Below, piece after piece: positions 1-8,045 of a stretch of DNA of 64,000 nucleotides. The notes beneath the pieces were generated by a model that had not been told where the DNA came from, did not search any database, and worked only from the letters and a program-made list of their open reading frames with translations. Both the position numbers and the translations under genes were made by a program. Origin of the DNA: Bin87 sp965203855 (GTDB lineage Bacteria; Chloroflexota; Dehalococcoidia; Lucifugimonadales; UBA3495); contig CBDBDN010000009.1 of assembly GCA_965203855.1 (NCBI GenBank), positions 124,001-188,000 of the forward strand, given 5' to 3'. Position 1 is the first letter of the stretch. The number at the start of each line of letters is the position of its first letter.

Positions 1-231
1 AGGTATCGGTGTGGCATACTCGGCCTGCACCGCTGCCGCTTGCGCCATCGCTGTAGCAATGGGCGCCGGCGTTCCGTCTGCGGTACGGGCCGACCCGGTC
101 CCGCCCGCCGGCGTATCAGCATCAGGACGCGCCGCTGCTAAACCATAGCCGGCTATATCCCCACAGCCGGCAAAAATCGCCGCCGCTGCGGCAGTAACCA
201 TCAGGACGGCAAAGGCAGCCTTGCCAGTCAT
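1..231 (-). CDS. lipoprotein, 3' end cut by window edge
   Basis: An open frame of 77 codons runs from an ATG at 231 off the left edge without a stop. The N-terminus has a basic MTGK start, a hydrophobic stretch and a lipobox (FAGC, Cys about residue 23), so the product should be exported and lipidated. After the Cys the chain is rich in Ala, Thr, Pro and Gly, a typical low-complexity linker. A GGAGGG ribosome-binding site lies a few bases upstream. The functional domain lies outside the window, so no role can be given. Confidence 0.7.
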   Translation of the reverse strand, partial: MTGKAAFAVLMVTAAAAAIFAGCGDIAGYGLAAARPDADTPAGGTGSARTADGTPAPIATAMAQAAAVQAEYATPIP

Positions 232-279
232 AAAATCCCTCCAAATAACAACGCTTGCCGCCGTCTGAAAACGGAACGG

Positions 280-1413
280 CTACCATCCATTTTGCCGCGC
301 CAGCTGCCGCAGCCCCTCGCCGAACTCCCCCCGCTGCCACCGGCGCACTTCCCCGTTGTCATCCGCCAATTCCTGCTCCACATCCGATTGACCCAGCGCC
401 ATCCGTTCCAGGCTGGCAGTAGGCCAGATATGGTTGACGGCCAGGCCCAGCTGCTGCGCCAGCGCATTGCGCCATCCCTTTAGTATCCCTAACCGTTCCC
501 GCCGCTCCGCCGTCCAGCCCGAGTTGGCCAGCTCCGCGCGCAGCGGACGGGGAATTTCCGGGTTCTCCATCCCGCGCTCAATCGCCTCCAGCAGCTCGCC
601 GTAGCAGCGGCCGGTCAGCATCCCGCCAACGCCCCGCGGCGTTGCTCCCCCCGACCTTGCCAACTCCAGCAGATCCGCGTTGCTGGCGGCAATCGTCGGC
701 GGCAGGTTCCAAAAGCAGGCTTTGCCGTCCCGGAATGCGTAAAGCTCCTGCAAAATCGCCGCCTCCCGCCCGTTCAGCGTTTCCCATCCCTTGATGCGAC
801 GAAATGCCGTTTCCAGCGGCTCCTGCGGCGGATGCCGCAATTCCTGGATCCGCTGGCATTCCTCCATCACCCAATCCAGCCGCCCCGCCTTCTCCAGCCG
901 ATACCGCAGTTCGTCCGCCAGCGGCAGCAGATAATGCACATCGCTGGCCGCATAGTCCAGCGCCGCCTGCGGCAAGGGCCGCTGCGCCCAATTAGACGCC
1001 TGTAAGCGCGGGTCTTTGGGAATGACTACCCCGGCGAACTCCTCCAGTACGGCGGCCAGATTCGGCCGGCGCACCCCCAGAAAACGCGCCGCTACCCCGG
1101 TGTCAAACAGCCCCTCCACCGCGCAGCCAAAATCGCTGTGGAAAAACCGCACATCCTCGTCGCTGCCGTGTATGACCTTGCCCACCGCCGGATCCGCCAG
1201 CAGTTCGCCAAAATCGGTCAGCGTTCCGATACGCAGCGGGTCCGCCAGCATCGTCCGCCGCCCGTCGCAAATCTGTATCAGGCAGATGCATTCCTGGTAC
1301 GCAAAACGCCCGTTGCGCTCCGTGTCCAGCGCCACCTCCGCCGACTGGCGCAGCCCGCCGGCCGCCGCGTCCCATTCATCCTGCCGGTCTATGTAACTGT
1401 ACTGCTGTTGCAA
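280..1413 (-). CDS. rnd: ribonuclease D
   Basis: A 3'-5' exoribonuclease of the DEDD superfamily; in known bacteria it trims tRNA precursors and other structured RNAs. Motif I is seen as ALDTE (D30, E32), motif II as HGSDEDVRFF (D87) and motif III as YAASD (Y154, D158), the DEDDy arrangement. An HRDC-like helical region follows at about residues 210-290. Length (377 aa) matches E. coli RNase D (375 aa). The frame opens at a TTG with no good ATG nearby and a purine-rich GGATCAGG just upstream, so TTG is taken as the start. It follows the truncated lipoprotein gene's promoter side on the same strand. Confidence 0.92.
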   Translation of the reverse strand: MQQQYSYIDRQDEWDAAAGGLRQSAEVALDTERNGRFAYQECICLIQICDGRRTMLADPLRIGTLTDFGELLADPAVGKVIHGSDEDVRFFHSDFGCAVEGLFDTGVAARFLGVRRPNLAAVLEEFAGVVIPKDPRLQASNWAQRPLPQAALDYAASDVHYLLPLADELRYRLEKAGRLDWVMEECQRIQELRHPPQEPLETAFRRIKGWETLNGREAAILQELYAFRDGKACFWNLPPTIAASNADLLELARSGGATPRGVGGMLTGRCYGELLEAIERGMENPEIPRPLRAELANSGWTAERRERLGILKGWRNALAQQLGLAVNHIWPTASLERMALGQSDVEQELADDNGEVRRWQRGEFGEGLRQLARQNGW

Positions 1414-1696
1414 AAGCCTGATCCTGCCTCAAATGGTCGGTTTGACGCGGCAGCGTTTTCAATTAGGCGGTTAATTTCTCCGTCATTCCGGCGAAAGCCG
1501 GAATCCACGCCCGCAACCACCTAAAAGAAACGCTGCCGTTTGACGATACAATTGCGGTCTGATCGCCGCTTTCCGGCTAACCAGACGATTCCCAACCCGC
1601 AGTTTATCACATTGCGCCATCCATCGGCCGGCCGCCGTGCTATACTGCGTCAATCCATCATTGCCCTGCGAATCAACCAACAGGAGCGTGGCCCAT
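1414..1696. other. intergenic region with one dispersed palindrome
   Basis: This 283-base gap separates divergently transcribed rnd and the aldolase gene. It holds one copy of the dispersed palindrome (1482-1505) and a TATACT hexamer at 1641-1646 that could be a -10 box for the aldolase gene, but no convincing -35 at proper spacing. No coding potential was seen. Confidence 0.5.
1482..1505 (+). repeat. dispersed palindrome (REP-like)
   Basis: A 24-base unit starting GTCATTCCGGC and ending GCCGGAATC, with an 8-10 bp stem around a 4-base loop. It is the first of many copies in gaps between 1.4 and 38 kb. Nearly all copies read in this orientation on the + strand. It resembles in style, not demonstrated homology, the short palindromes of Neisseria (dRS3) and enterobacterial REPs. 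Confidence 0.85.
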
Positions 1697-2479
1697 ATGA
1701 ACGGCGCAGACTTGAAAGCAATCCTCAACGGCGGCGGGCGCATCTTTGGCACCATGATCAGCGTCAACCGCAACCCCCGCTGGATTCCCGTCCTCGACGG
1801 CGTCGGCTTGGACTATGTCATCATTGACACCGAGCATAACCCCCGCAGCCGCGGCGAGCTGGGCGACTACCTGACCATGTTCAACACCGGCAGCGTCGTC
1901 CCCATCGTCCGCATCCCCATCCCCGACTCCCACTATGTAACCATGGCTATTGACGCCGGCGCGCAAGGCATCCTGGCCCCTTACTGCGAAACCGTGGACC
2001 AGGTGCGCGAAGTAGTCAAAGCCGCCAAGTTCCGCCCCCTCAAAGGCGCCGCCGCCGAGCAGGCCCTGGCTACCGGCGAATTCCCCAGCGACGCCAGCCG
2101 CGAATACCTGGCCGCGCGCAACCGCAATAACATCTGCATCATCGGCATCGAAAGCCAGGCCGCGGTGGACAACCTGGACGCCATCCTGGATGTGCCGCAA
2201 ATCGACGCCATCTTTGTCGGCCCCAACGACATGAGCATCTCCCTCGGCGTCCCCGACGACTACGCGCAGGAAATCTATATCCGCACTGTCAAAGACATTA
2301 TTGACCGCTGCGAAGCGCACGGCCTGCCCACCCTCGTGCATCACCAAACCCCGGAACTCTCCGAATTCTGGATTGAGCAGGGCGCCCGGTTCGTCCTGCA
2401 CGGCACCGACCGCCGCGCCATGGCCGAAGGTTTCCGCGCCGATTTCTCCCGCCTCCGCGCCAAAGCCGACCGCCTGTAG
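1697..2479 (+). CDS. HpcH/HpaI family class II aldolase
   Basis: Metal-dependent aldolase that cleaves or condenses 2-keto-3-deoxy (or 4-hydroxy-2-oxo) acids, releasing pyruvate and an aldehyde. Family marks are DTEH (catalytic His47), the Arg in VRIP (R72), the metal ligand Glu in GIES (E152) and GPNDMSISLG (D178), in the order of HpaI/GarL/RhmA enzymes. Length 260 aa is normal. The ATG at 1697 is chosen over an upstream in-frame ATG (1637) because CAGGAG lies at the right distance and the domain begins here. The real substrate (heptenedioate, rhamnonate or glucarate pathway) cannot be decided; no pathway partner is adjacent. Confidence 0.85.
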   Translation: MNGADLKAILNGGGRIFGTMISVNRNPRWIPVLDGVGLDYVIIDTEHNPRSRGELGDYLTMFNTGSVVPIVRIPIPDSHYVTMAIDAGAQGILAPYCETVDQVREVVKAAKFRPLKGAAAEQALATGEFPSDASREYLAARNRNNICIIGIESQAAVDNLDAILDVPQIDAIFVGPNDMSISLGVPDDYAQEIYIRTVKDIIDRCEAHGLPTLVHHQTPELSEFWIEQGARFVLHGTDRRAMAEGFRADFSRLRAKADRL

Positions 2480-2510
2480 CCCATCGCCGGGCGCTCCCTC
2501 TCTCCCCAAG

Positions 2511-2616
2511 CCGTAGAGTCATATTCACCATCATTCCAAACCCCATACCCGTCATTCCAAACCTTACACCCGTCATTCCAAACCTTACACCCGTCATTCC
2601 GGCTTTCGCCGGAATC
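2511..2616 (+). repeat. 21-base tandem repeat array ending in a palindrome
   Basis: Four starts spaced exactly 21 bases (2530, 2551, 2572, 2593) read (A/G)TCATTCC followed by AAACC(C/T)(C/T)A(C/T)ACCC in the first three; the last is a full palindrome copy (2593-2616). The left flank GTAGAGTCATATTCACC (from 2512) is a decayed version of the MITE left end found at 15928. The array sits between the aldolase gene and the thiolase operon, which converge on it. Confidence 0.8.
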
Positions 2617-2662
2617 TATGCTTGCCGGACCAGCCGTCGGGTGGCAGGGGTAGCGGTTGCCG

Positions 2663-2947
2663 TCAATTCCGCGAGCGCCCCTCCCACCGTTCCCGCAGCG
2701 CCGCTACATATACCCGTTCATAGTCGCCGTGATGCGCGTTGTCCGGGTCGTCCGCCAGCCGTTCCGCCCACATATACTCCACATCCCCCCACGCGATGGG
2801 AAACTTGGGGTAGTCAAAAAAGTTGCACACGGCGTTAAACGGCGTGGCCCCATCCACATAGCCCAGCATCTGAAAGTTGTCATACAGGTTGCCCTGCTCC
2901 GACACAAACCGCCCCTTCATCGCCGCCATTACCAGATAAGTGGACAT
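2663..2947 (-). CDS. small protein of the thiolase operon, unknown
   Basis: A 94-residue acidic, aromatic-rich protein (MSTYLVMAAMKGRFVSEQ onward) that I do not recognise. The start at 2947 has a GAGGGG ribosome-binding site; the same frame extends upstream into the thiolase gene, but only from here does the composition look coding. It lies 55 bases after the thiolase stop on the same strand, so it is probably the third gene of the DUF35-thiolase operon. There is no signal peptide or membrane segment. The N-terminus MSTYLVMAAMKG could be the first strand and loop of a small alpha/beta barrel, but that is speculation. Confidence 0.6.
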   Translation of the reverse strand: MSTYLVMAAMKGRFVSEQGNLYDNFQMLGYVDGATPFNAVCNFFDYPKFPIAWGDVEYMWAERLADDPDNAHHGDYERVYVAALRERWEGRSRN

Positions 2948-3002
2948 AAACCCCTCAACGGCGTGCGCCGCTATGCCCCGGTATCCCGCCCGGTCTGTCC
3001 GA

Positions 3003-4157
3003 CTAGCGGGCCAGGATATGCACGGTGGTAACATCGCCGGCGCCGGAACATTGCGCCACGCCCACTTTCGGGTTGTCCACCTGCCGTGGGCCCGCCTCGC
3101 CCCGCAGCTGCGTAACCGTCTCGTGCACCATCCGAATGCCCGTAGCCCCGAAAGGATGCCCCATCGCCAACAGTCCGCCATCCGTGTTGACCGGCAAATC
3201 CCCGTCCAGCGCCGTCCGCCCCTCGGCAGTAGCCCGCCAAGCCTCGCCGTAGGGAAACAAATGCATCGCCTCAATCTGTTGCAATTCCCCAATCGTAGCC
3301 GCATCGTGAACCTGCACGATGCCAACATCCTCCGGGCCGATGCCCGCCATTTCGTAGGCTTGCAACGCCGCCGGCTCCGTGCGATAAGGACTGAACGCCG
3401 AATGGTCGCTCCCCCGTCCGTTATAAGCCCCCGAAGTCAGCGCTGCCCCGATAACGCGAATCGCCCGGCTGCGCTCAATGCCGTAAGCATCCAGCGCATC
3501 GGCGGCGCATAGGACAGCCGCAGCGGCCCCCTCGCTGGTCGGGCAGCACTGATACAGCGTCAGCGGATCCGCAATCAGCCGCGAGTTCAGCACATCCTCC
3601 ACCGAATGGGTTTCCTTGCGATGGGCGTAGGGATTCAATGCCGCATTCCGTCGCGCCTTGACGCTGACCTGCGCCAATGCCGCCGCCGGCGCGCCCGTCT
3701 CCTCCATATAGCGCGTCATCCGCAGGGCGTAGCCGGCCATCATATGGTCGCCCCCAATGTAGCGGGCCGGGCTGTCCTCCGCGGTTACGGTTACCGGGCC
3801 GCCCGGCACTTTCTCCGCCCCAAAAGCCAAAGCCAGGTCAAACACGCCCGATGTGATGCCCCAATAAGCCTGCCAAAACGCCGTCGACCCGCTGGAGCAG
3901 GCGTTTTCCACATTGATGATTGGCACCCCGGTCAGCCCCAGCTGCGCCAGCGTAGTTTCCCCTACCGACATCCCCTGATAATAAACATGGCCGAAATAGG
4001 CCACCGGGATGGCGCGCCAGGGCACGCCGGAGTCCCGCAAGGCAGCCACCACGGCGTCCCGCGCCAGATCCGACAGGCCGGATTCCGGGAACCGTCCAAA
4101 AGGATGCAGGCCAACGCCGACTACCATAACTTCGCGGCCCGGACGGAATTGCGTCAT
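3003..4157 (-). CDS. thiolase family protein (SCP-x/acetyl-CoA acetyltransferase type)
   Basis: Condenses or thiolytically cleaves acyl-CoA. Nucleophile Cys is in ENACSSGSTAF (C87); HDAATIGE (H284), GHPFGATG (H334) and QCSGAG (C370) supply the other catalytic and oxyanion residues. The shape, with HDA in place of the classical NEAF, is the SCP-2 thiolase group, whose genes usually sit beside a DUF35 zinc-ribbon/OB protein, as here. Length 384 aa is usual. The DUF35 gene is 80 bases upstream on the same strand and a small unknown gene is downstream. Likely role is acyl-CoA degradation or steroid/aromatic side-chain breakdown; substrate not visible. Confidence 0.9.
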   Translation of the reverse strand: MTQFRPGREVMVVGVGLHPFGRFPESGLSDLARDAVVAALRDSGVPWRAIPVAYFGHVYYQGMSVGETTLAQLGLTGVPIINVENACSSGSTAFWQAYWGITSGVFDLALAFGAEKVPGGPVTVTAEDSPARYIGGDHMMAGYALRMTRYMEETGAPAAALAQVSVKARRNAALNPYAHRKETHSVEDVLNSRLIADPLTLYQCCPTSEGAAAAVLCAADALDAYGIERSRAIRVIGAALTSGAYNGRGSDHSAFSPYRTEPAALQAYEMAGIGPEDVGIVQVHDAATIGELQQIEAMHLFPYGEAWRATAEGRTALDGDLPVNTDGGLLAMGHPFGATGIRMVHETVTQLRGEAGPRQVDNPKVGVAQCSGAGDVTTVHILAR

Positions 4158-4237
4158 CGCATTTGCCTCCTGCTGGACAAAGTTAGTCTATTGGAGAACA
4201 GGTTGATTTCAGCATGACGGCCAACGGCTAGATACGG

Positions 4238-4645
4238 TCAGGCCGGGCGCCATTTGTACACAATCCGAGCGGATTCAGCGTTGCCGTCAATGGATACTGT
4301 CCGCAAGGCCAGGCGGACGGGCATCCCGATGCTCAACGCGTCATAAGCGCATTCAATCACTTCCGCCAGCACATGGGGGCCTTCCGGCAGCTCAACCTCC
4401 CCCAGCGCATACGGCGTTGGCCCCGGCCATCCCGCCGGCGGCACCCGCACAATAGTATAGCTGTACAGAATGCCCTCCTGCGACAGCTCCACGCCCTCCA
4501 GCTCCGCAGCCGTGCAGGACTGGCAGAAAGTAGCCGGCCCAAACACCGTTACGCCGCAATCCCGGCACCGCATACCCAGCAGCGTCCCATGCGCTCCGCC
4601 CGCATCGGTGAGCCGGAGCAGCTTTTCATCAACGGAAACAGGCAT
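4238..4645 (-). CDS. DUF35 zinc-ribbon/OB-fold protein, thiolase partner
   Basis: A 135-residue protein with an N-terminal zinc ribbon (CRDC...CQSC; C27, C30, C41, C44) followed by an OB-fold with YSYTIVRVPP and the Gly/Pro-rich loop typical of this family. Such proteins bind thiolases or HMG-CoA synthase and pass CoA-bound intermediates between active sites; the gene directly precedes the thiolase gene on the same strand, consistent with a complex. No strong Shine-Dalgarno is visible before 4645. It is first in the operon, behind an AT-rich patch at about 4706-4740 that probably contains the promoter. Confidence 0.85.
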   Translation of the reverse strand: MPVSVDEKLLRLTDAGGAHGTLLGMRCRDCGVTVFGPATFCQSCTAAELEGVELSQEGILYSYTIVRVPPAGWPGPTPYALGEVELPEGPHVLAEVIECAYDALSIGMPVRLALRTVSIDGNAESARIVYKWRPA

Positions 4646-4767
4646 AGGAAATAGGCATAGCAGAATCGTCGGCAGCCATTGCGTAGCATCATTTGATAGT
4701 TGCCCGCAAGATAAGATATAGCATTAAAATATCAATTGCGAAACCGCTGGATCCGGCGGCGGAAACT

Positions 4768-5484
4768 CTACCCGCAGTCCGCAATGTCGCAGCCGAGAAA
4801 CCGCCGCCCGGCCTGCTGCGCCGCCGCCAGCGCCGAATAACTGCCCGCCGCCGGATCCAGCACCACATCGCCGGGATCCGTTACCGCCTCAATCAACGCT
4901 GCTTGCAAGTTGACCGGCTTGGGATGCGCCGAACCTTGTCCCGGCGCAGCCTTTTCCGTCCACACATCCGGGATGTCATGCCTTTGCCACACCCCTTTGG
5001 CCCGCTTGGGACGCTTTTGCAATATCAGCAGATATTCGCTGTATCGCCGCGTGCGGTAGCCCATCCCCATCCGCCCTTTATTCCAGGTTACCAGGTCAAC
5101 GATTTCCAGTTCCGGCCTTTCCGTCCACTGGCCCACGCCGGAGCAAAGATGAAACTTGTCAACCCACAAGAAAAGATGCCCCGACGGTGTCAGGACGCGG
5201 GCGATGCCGGCGATGAACCGGGCGATAGTATCCTCGTCCATCTGCGGCAGCTCCGACCGCCGGCGGCCCCGGCTTTCGCCCTCGTTCCCGTACTGCATCT
5301 TGTCCAGTATCCCGCGATACTGCGGATCAAAAACGCACAGCGGCACCGTCGCATCTTGCAACATAGCCAGCAGTTTCAGCCCGTCGCAGCGATTCCTCCG
5401 ATTCAGCGGCAGCGGCCATTCTACGGCCGCGGATCGGCCAACCACCGGCGCGCGCGTTGCGGCAAATACGGTCATATCATTCAT
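4768..5484 (-). CDS. solitary DNA methyltransferase (N4-cytosine/N6-adenine, beta-type order)
   Basis: AdoMet-dependent DNA amino-methyltransferase by motif order. The catalytic motif IV appears as VFDPQYRG near residue 53 and the AdoMet-binding motif I as VVLDPAAGS near residue 215, so catalytic part comes first (beta order). A VDKF segment (about residue 108) and TWNKGRMGMGYRTRRYSEYLL follow motif IV. The catalytic tetrad is DPQY rather than DPPY; this may be native to the subfamily. No restriction endonuclease is adjacent, so it looks like an orphan regulator or part of another system. 238 aa is short. The ATG at 5484 is preferred to a TTG one codon upstream. Confidence 0.75.
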   Translation of the reverse strand: MNDMTVFAATRAPVVGRSAAVEWPLPLNRRNRCDGLKLLAMLQDATVPLCVFDPQYRGILDKMQYGNEGESRGRRRSELPQMDEDTIARFIAGIARVLTPSGHLFLWVDKFHLCSGVGQWTERPELEIVDLVTWNKGRMGMGYRTRRYSEYLLILQKRPKRAKGVWQRHDIPDVWTEKAAPGQGSAHPKPVNLQAALIEAVTDPGDVVLDPAAGSYSALAAAQQAGRRFLGCDIADCG

Positions 5485-5487
5485 CAA

Positions 5488-5939
5488 TCAGGGCGCCAGC
5501 GATTGCCCGCCATTCTAACACGCCAACGGCAATTATCAATAACGCATACTGCTTGGAGCGTGTCGTCAAATTCACCGTCATTACCAATCCCCCAACTGTC
5601 ATTCCGGCGGCCCCAATCGCCCGATGCCCCAACCGTCATTCCGACAACCCCAATCGCCCGATGCCCCAACTGTCATTCCGACAACCCCAATCGCCCGATG
5701 CCCCAACCGTCATTCCGGCGCAAGCCGGAATCTATGCTTGCCGGCTCCATCACCGTAGCACCTGATTACGCCGCCGGATCCCGCTGCAAGCCGGAATAAC
5801 AAAACCAGGCCATCTAACGGGAAACGCCGCCGCCCGGCATACCGCTATTGACCTTGCCCGGCCTGCGTGATAGCGTGAAACGCGCGTCATCCCCCGCCAA
5901 CGCTGCCCCGCAGCCGGACAATACAGTTGAGTTAGCAAT
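5488..5939. other. repeat-filled intergenic region
   Basis: A 452-base gap between the divergent methyltransferase and acyl-CoA ligase genes. At 5558 it carries a MITE-like left end (GCGTGTCGTCAAATTCACC), then a 37-base tandem array (5598-5732), then an internal segment (CTATGCTTGCCGGCTC at about 5732) shared with the complete element at 15928. I found no matching right terminal repeat, so this looks like a decayed element. No protein-coding potential was seen. Confidence 0.6.
5598..5732 (+). repeat. 37-base tandem repeat array
   Basis: Units start at 5598, 5635, 5672 and 5709, spaced exactly 37 bases. The first three read GTCATTCCG, then a CCCCAATCGCCCGATGCCCC core; the last is the canonical dispersed palindrome. 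Units abut with no unique spacers, so this is tandem amplification, not CRISPR. Confidence 0.85.
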
Positions 5940-7571
5940 ATGGTTAATATCCTCGGTTTGGAACCCCGGCCGGGCCGCCAATCTTGGGAAAAATCCCTGG
6001 GCGAATTCCTGCAAATCGCTGCCGACGCCAACCCCGGCAAGGTGTTCGTAGAAATCGACGGCCAGCGCATTACCTACGGCGATTTTATGCGCCGCTGCCG
6101 GTCGGCGGCGTCCCTGTTCCGCCAGCTGGGCATCGGACACGGCGACCGCGTATGCCTCTTTCTCCCCAATGTCCCGGAAGTGCTCTACTCCTGGTTCGGG
6201 CTTGCCCTGATTGGCGGCATCGCCGTAACCATCAACACCGCATACCGTCGCGACGAAATGGCGTTCATCCTGAACAACGCCGCAGCGTCCGCTTTGGTCG
6301 CCCACGACAGCCTGCTGGATGTCGCAACCGCCGCCGCCGACCTCGCCCCCTGCATTAAGCATCGCCTGGCCGTCGGCGCCGCCGACCCGCCCGACGGCTG
6401 GCAGTCTTATCGTCAGCTCCTGGACGCCGCGCCGCCGTTGCAACAACTGCCCGATGTTGCCCCTACCGACATCGCAATGCTGCAATACACTTCCGGCACT
6501 ACCGGCAATCCCAAGGGCGTCATGGTTACCCATCAGATGTATGTCGCTGCCGGCCAGGGGTTTGCCCTCTGGACCCAGGCCAGCGCCGCCGACCGTTTTT
6601 TCACCTGCCTGCCCTACTTTCACGCCAACGCCCAGTATTACAGCACTATGGGAACTCTGGCATCGGGCGCCACGCTGGTGGTCCAAGACCGTTTCAGCGC
6701 CTCCCGATTCTGGCAGCAAGTAAGAGATGCCCAGGCTACCGTCGTCAACTTTATCGGTATGATGATGCCCGTACTGGCGAAAAATGACCCGTCGCCCAAT
6801 GACGCCGACAACCCCGTGCGCCTCTTTTACGGCTCCCCCGCTTTCTCCCCCCGGTTCCTGGCCGATTTTGAGCAGCGGTTCGGCACCGACATTATCGTCG
6901 GCTTCGGCATGACCGAAACCTGCTACGGCACTATCGAGCGCATTCGCGGCGCGCGGCGTCCCAACTCCTCCGGCCAGCCCCGCCAGCATCCCGACCCGGC
7001 CTTTGAGAACACGGTTCGCATCGTTGACGACGCCGGCGCCCCGGTGCCCAACGGAACGCCCGGCGAAATCACCATCAAAAACCCGGCCACCATGCCCGGC
7101 TACTGGCGCAACCCCGAACAGACCAACCTCTCCCTGCGCGACGGCTGGCTGTTCACCGGCGACCTGGGTTGGCTGGACGATGACGGCTACCTCTACTTCG
7201 TTGACCGCAAGAAAGACGTCATCCGCCGCCGCGGCGAAAACATCTCATCCCAGGAAGTTGAGGATGTCATCAAGCGGCACGACCGCGTTCTGGACTGCGC
7301 CATCATCGCCGTGCCGTCAGAGCTCGGCGAGGACGAGGTAAAAGCCTACATCACGCCCCGGCCTGGCGCTGCGGTAGAGCCGGCCGATGTCATTCACTGG
7401 TGCGCCGACCACCTGGCCTATTTCAAAGTCCCCCGCTACATTGAGATACGAGACGAACTCCCCCGCACTCCCAGCCTGCGCGTGCGTAAGGACGTGCTGC
7501 GGCAGGAACGGGACGACCTCACCGCCGGCTGCTTCGACCGCGAAGCCGCCGGTATCCGCATTCGCCGCTGA
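5940..7571 (+). CDS. acyl-CoA ligase, CaiC-like AMP-binding protein
   Basis: An ANL-superfamily enzyme that activates a carboxylic acid to acyl-AMP and then to acyl-CoA. The P-loop YTSGTTGNPKGV is at residues 183-194, GFGMTETCYG in the middle, and TGDLGWLDDDGYLYFVDRKK with RRRGENIS near the hinge, so both N- and C-domains are complete (543 aa). The A10 region normally ending in T-G-K reads LPRTPSLRVRK, with Arg at the usual catalytic Lys; this deserves caution about the adenylation step. Its sequence is closest in feel to carnitine/crotonobetaine-CoA ligases. It starts right after the repeat region with no strong Shine-Dalgarno; the P-II-like gene follows by 37 bases. Confidence 0.85.
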   Translation: MVNILGLEPRPGRQSWEKSLGEFLQIAADANPGKVFVEIDGQRITYGDFMRRCRSAASLFRQLGIGHGDRVCLFLPNVPEVLYSWFGLALIGGIAVTINTAYRRDEMAFILNNAAASALVAHDSLLDVATAAADLAPCIKHRLAVGAADPPDGWQSYRQLLDAAPPLQQLPDVAPTDIAMLQYTSGTTGNPKGVMVTHQMYVAAGQGFALWTQASAADRFFTCLPYFHANAQYYSTMGTLASGATLVVQDRFSASRFWQQVRDAQATVVNFIGMMMPVLAKNDPSPNDADNPVRLFYGSPAFSPRFLADFEQRFGTDIIVGFGMTETCYGTIERIRGARRPNSSGQPRQHPDPAFENTVRIVDDAGAPVPNGTPGEITIKNPATMPGYWRNPEQTNLSLRDGWLFTGDLGWLDDDGYLYFVDRKKDVIRRRGENISSQEVEDVIKRHDRVLDCAIIAVPSELGEDEVKAYITPRPGAAVEPADVIHWCADHLAYFKVPRYIEIRDELPRTPSLRVRKDVLRQERDDLTAGCFDREAAGIRIRR

Positions 7572-7608
7572 CGGCTGCCACCATCAGCCTTCCAAGGAGC
7601 AATTTCTA

Positions 7609-7953
7609 ATGAACAAAATTGAAGCGATCTTTCGCCCGGAGCGACTGAACCATGTCAAGGACGCCCTCAGCGAAGCCGGCATCGTCGGCTTGACCGTAAC
7701 TCAGGTCAGCGGACGCGGCGCCCAGGGCGGCGTCGAAGTTACCGCCGCGCGCGGACTCGGAACCTACCAAATTGATATGCTCCCCAAAGTCAAACTGGAG
7801 GTAGTTGTCAACGCCCCGGACACCGACCGCGCCGTTGACATCATCCGCACCAACGCCATCACCGGCAGCCCCGGCGACGGCAAAATCTTTATCTCCCCCG
7901 TCAGCGACGCCATCCGCATCCGCACCGGCGAACACGGCCCCGATGCCGTATAA
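7609..7953 (+). CDS. P-II-like nitrogen regulator with altered T-loop
   Basis: A 114-residue P-II (GlnB/GlnK) trimer-forming signal protein. Fold marks are MNKIEAIFRPERLNHVKDAL, the B-loop GDGKIFISPV and the C-loop IRTGEHGPDAV, all standard for ATP/ADP and 2-oxoglutarate sensing. The T-loop differs: GRGAQGGVEVTAARGLGTY is two residues longer than GlnB and lacks the Tyr51 that GlnD uridylylates, so covalent control at that site is absent. ATG 7609 has AAGGAG at 8-9 bases. No amtB, glnA or nif gene is next to it, so the partner is unknown; it follows the acyl-CoA ligase, perhaps cotranscribed. Confidence 0.88.
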   Translation: MNKIEAIFRPERLNHVKDALSEAGIVGLTVTQVSGRGAQGGVEVTAARGLGTYQIDMLPKVKLEVVVNAPDTDRAVDIIRTNAITGSPGDGKIFISPVSDAIRIRTGEHGPDAV

Positions 7954-8045
7954 AGCCGTCCGCTTCTATCGCCAAGCCCTCGCTCTGCATCATGCCGGAA
8001 CAGCGGATACGCCGGCAGCAGCCTTCAACGCCGGAGGGAATCCCC

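Noticed and set aside
5598..5732. Direct repeats at even spacing, CRISPR-like
   Set aside because: Units of 37 bases abut with no unique spacers and grade into a palindrome; no cas genes.
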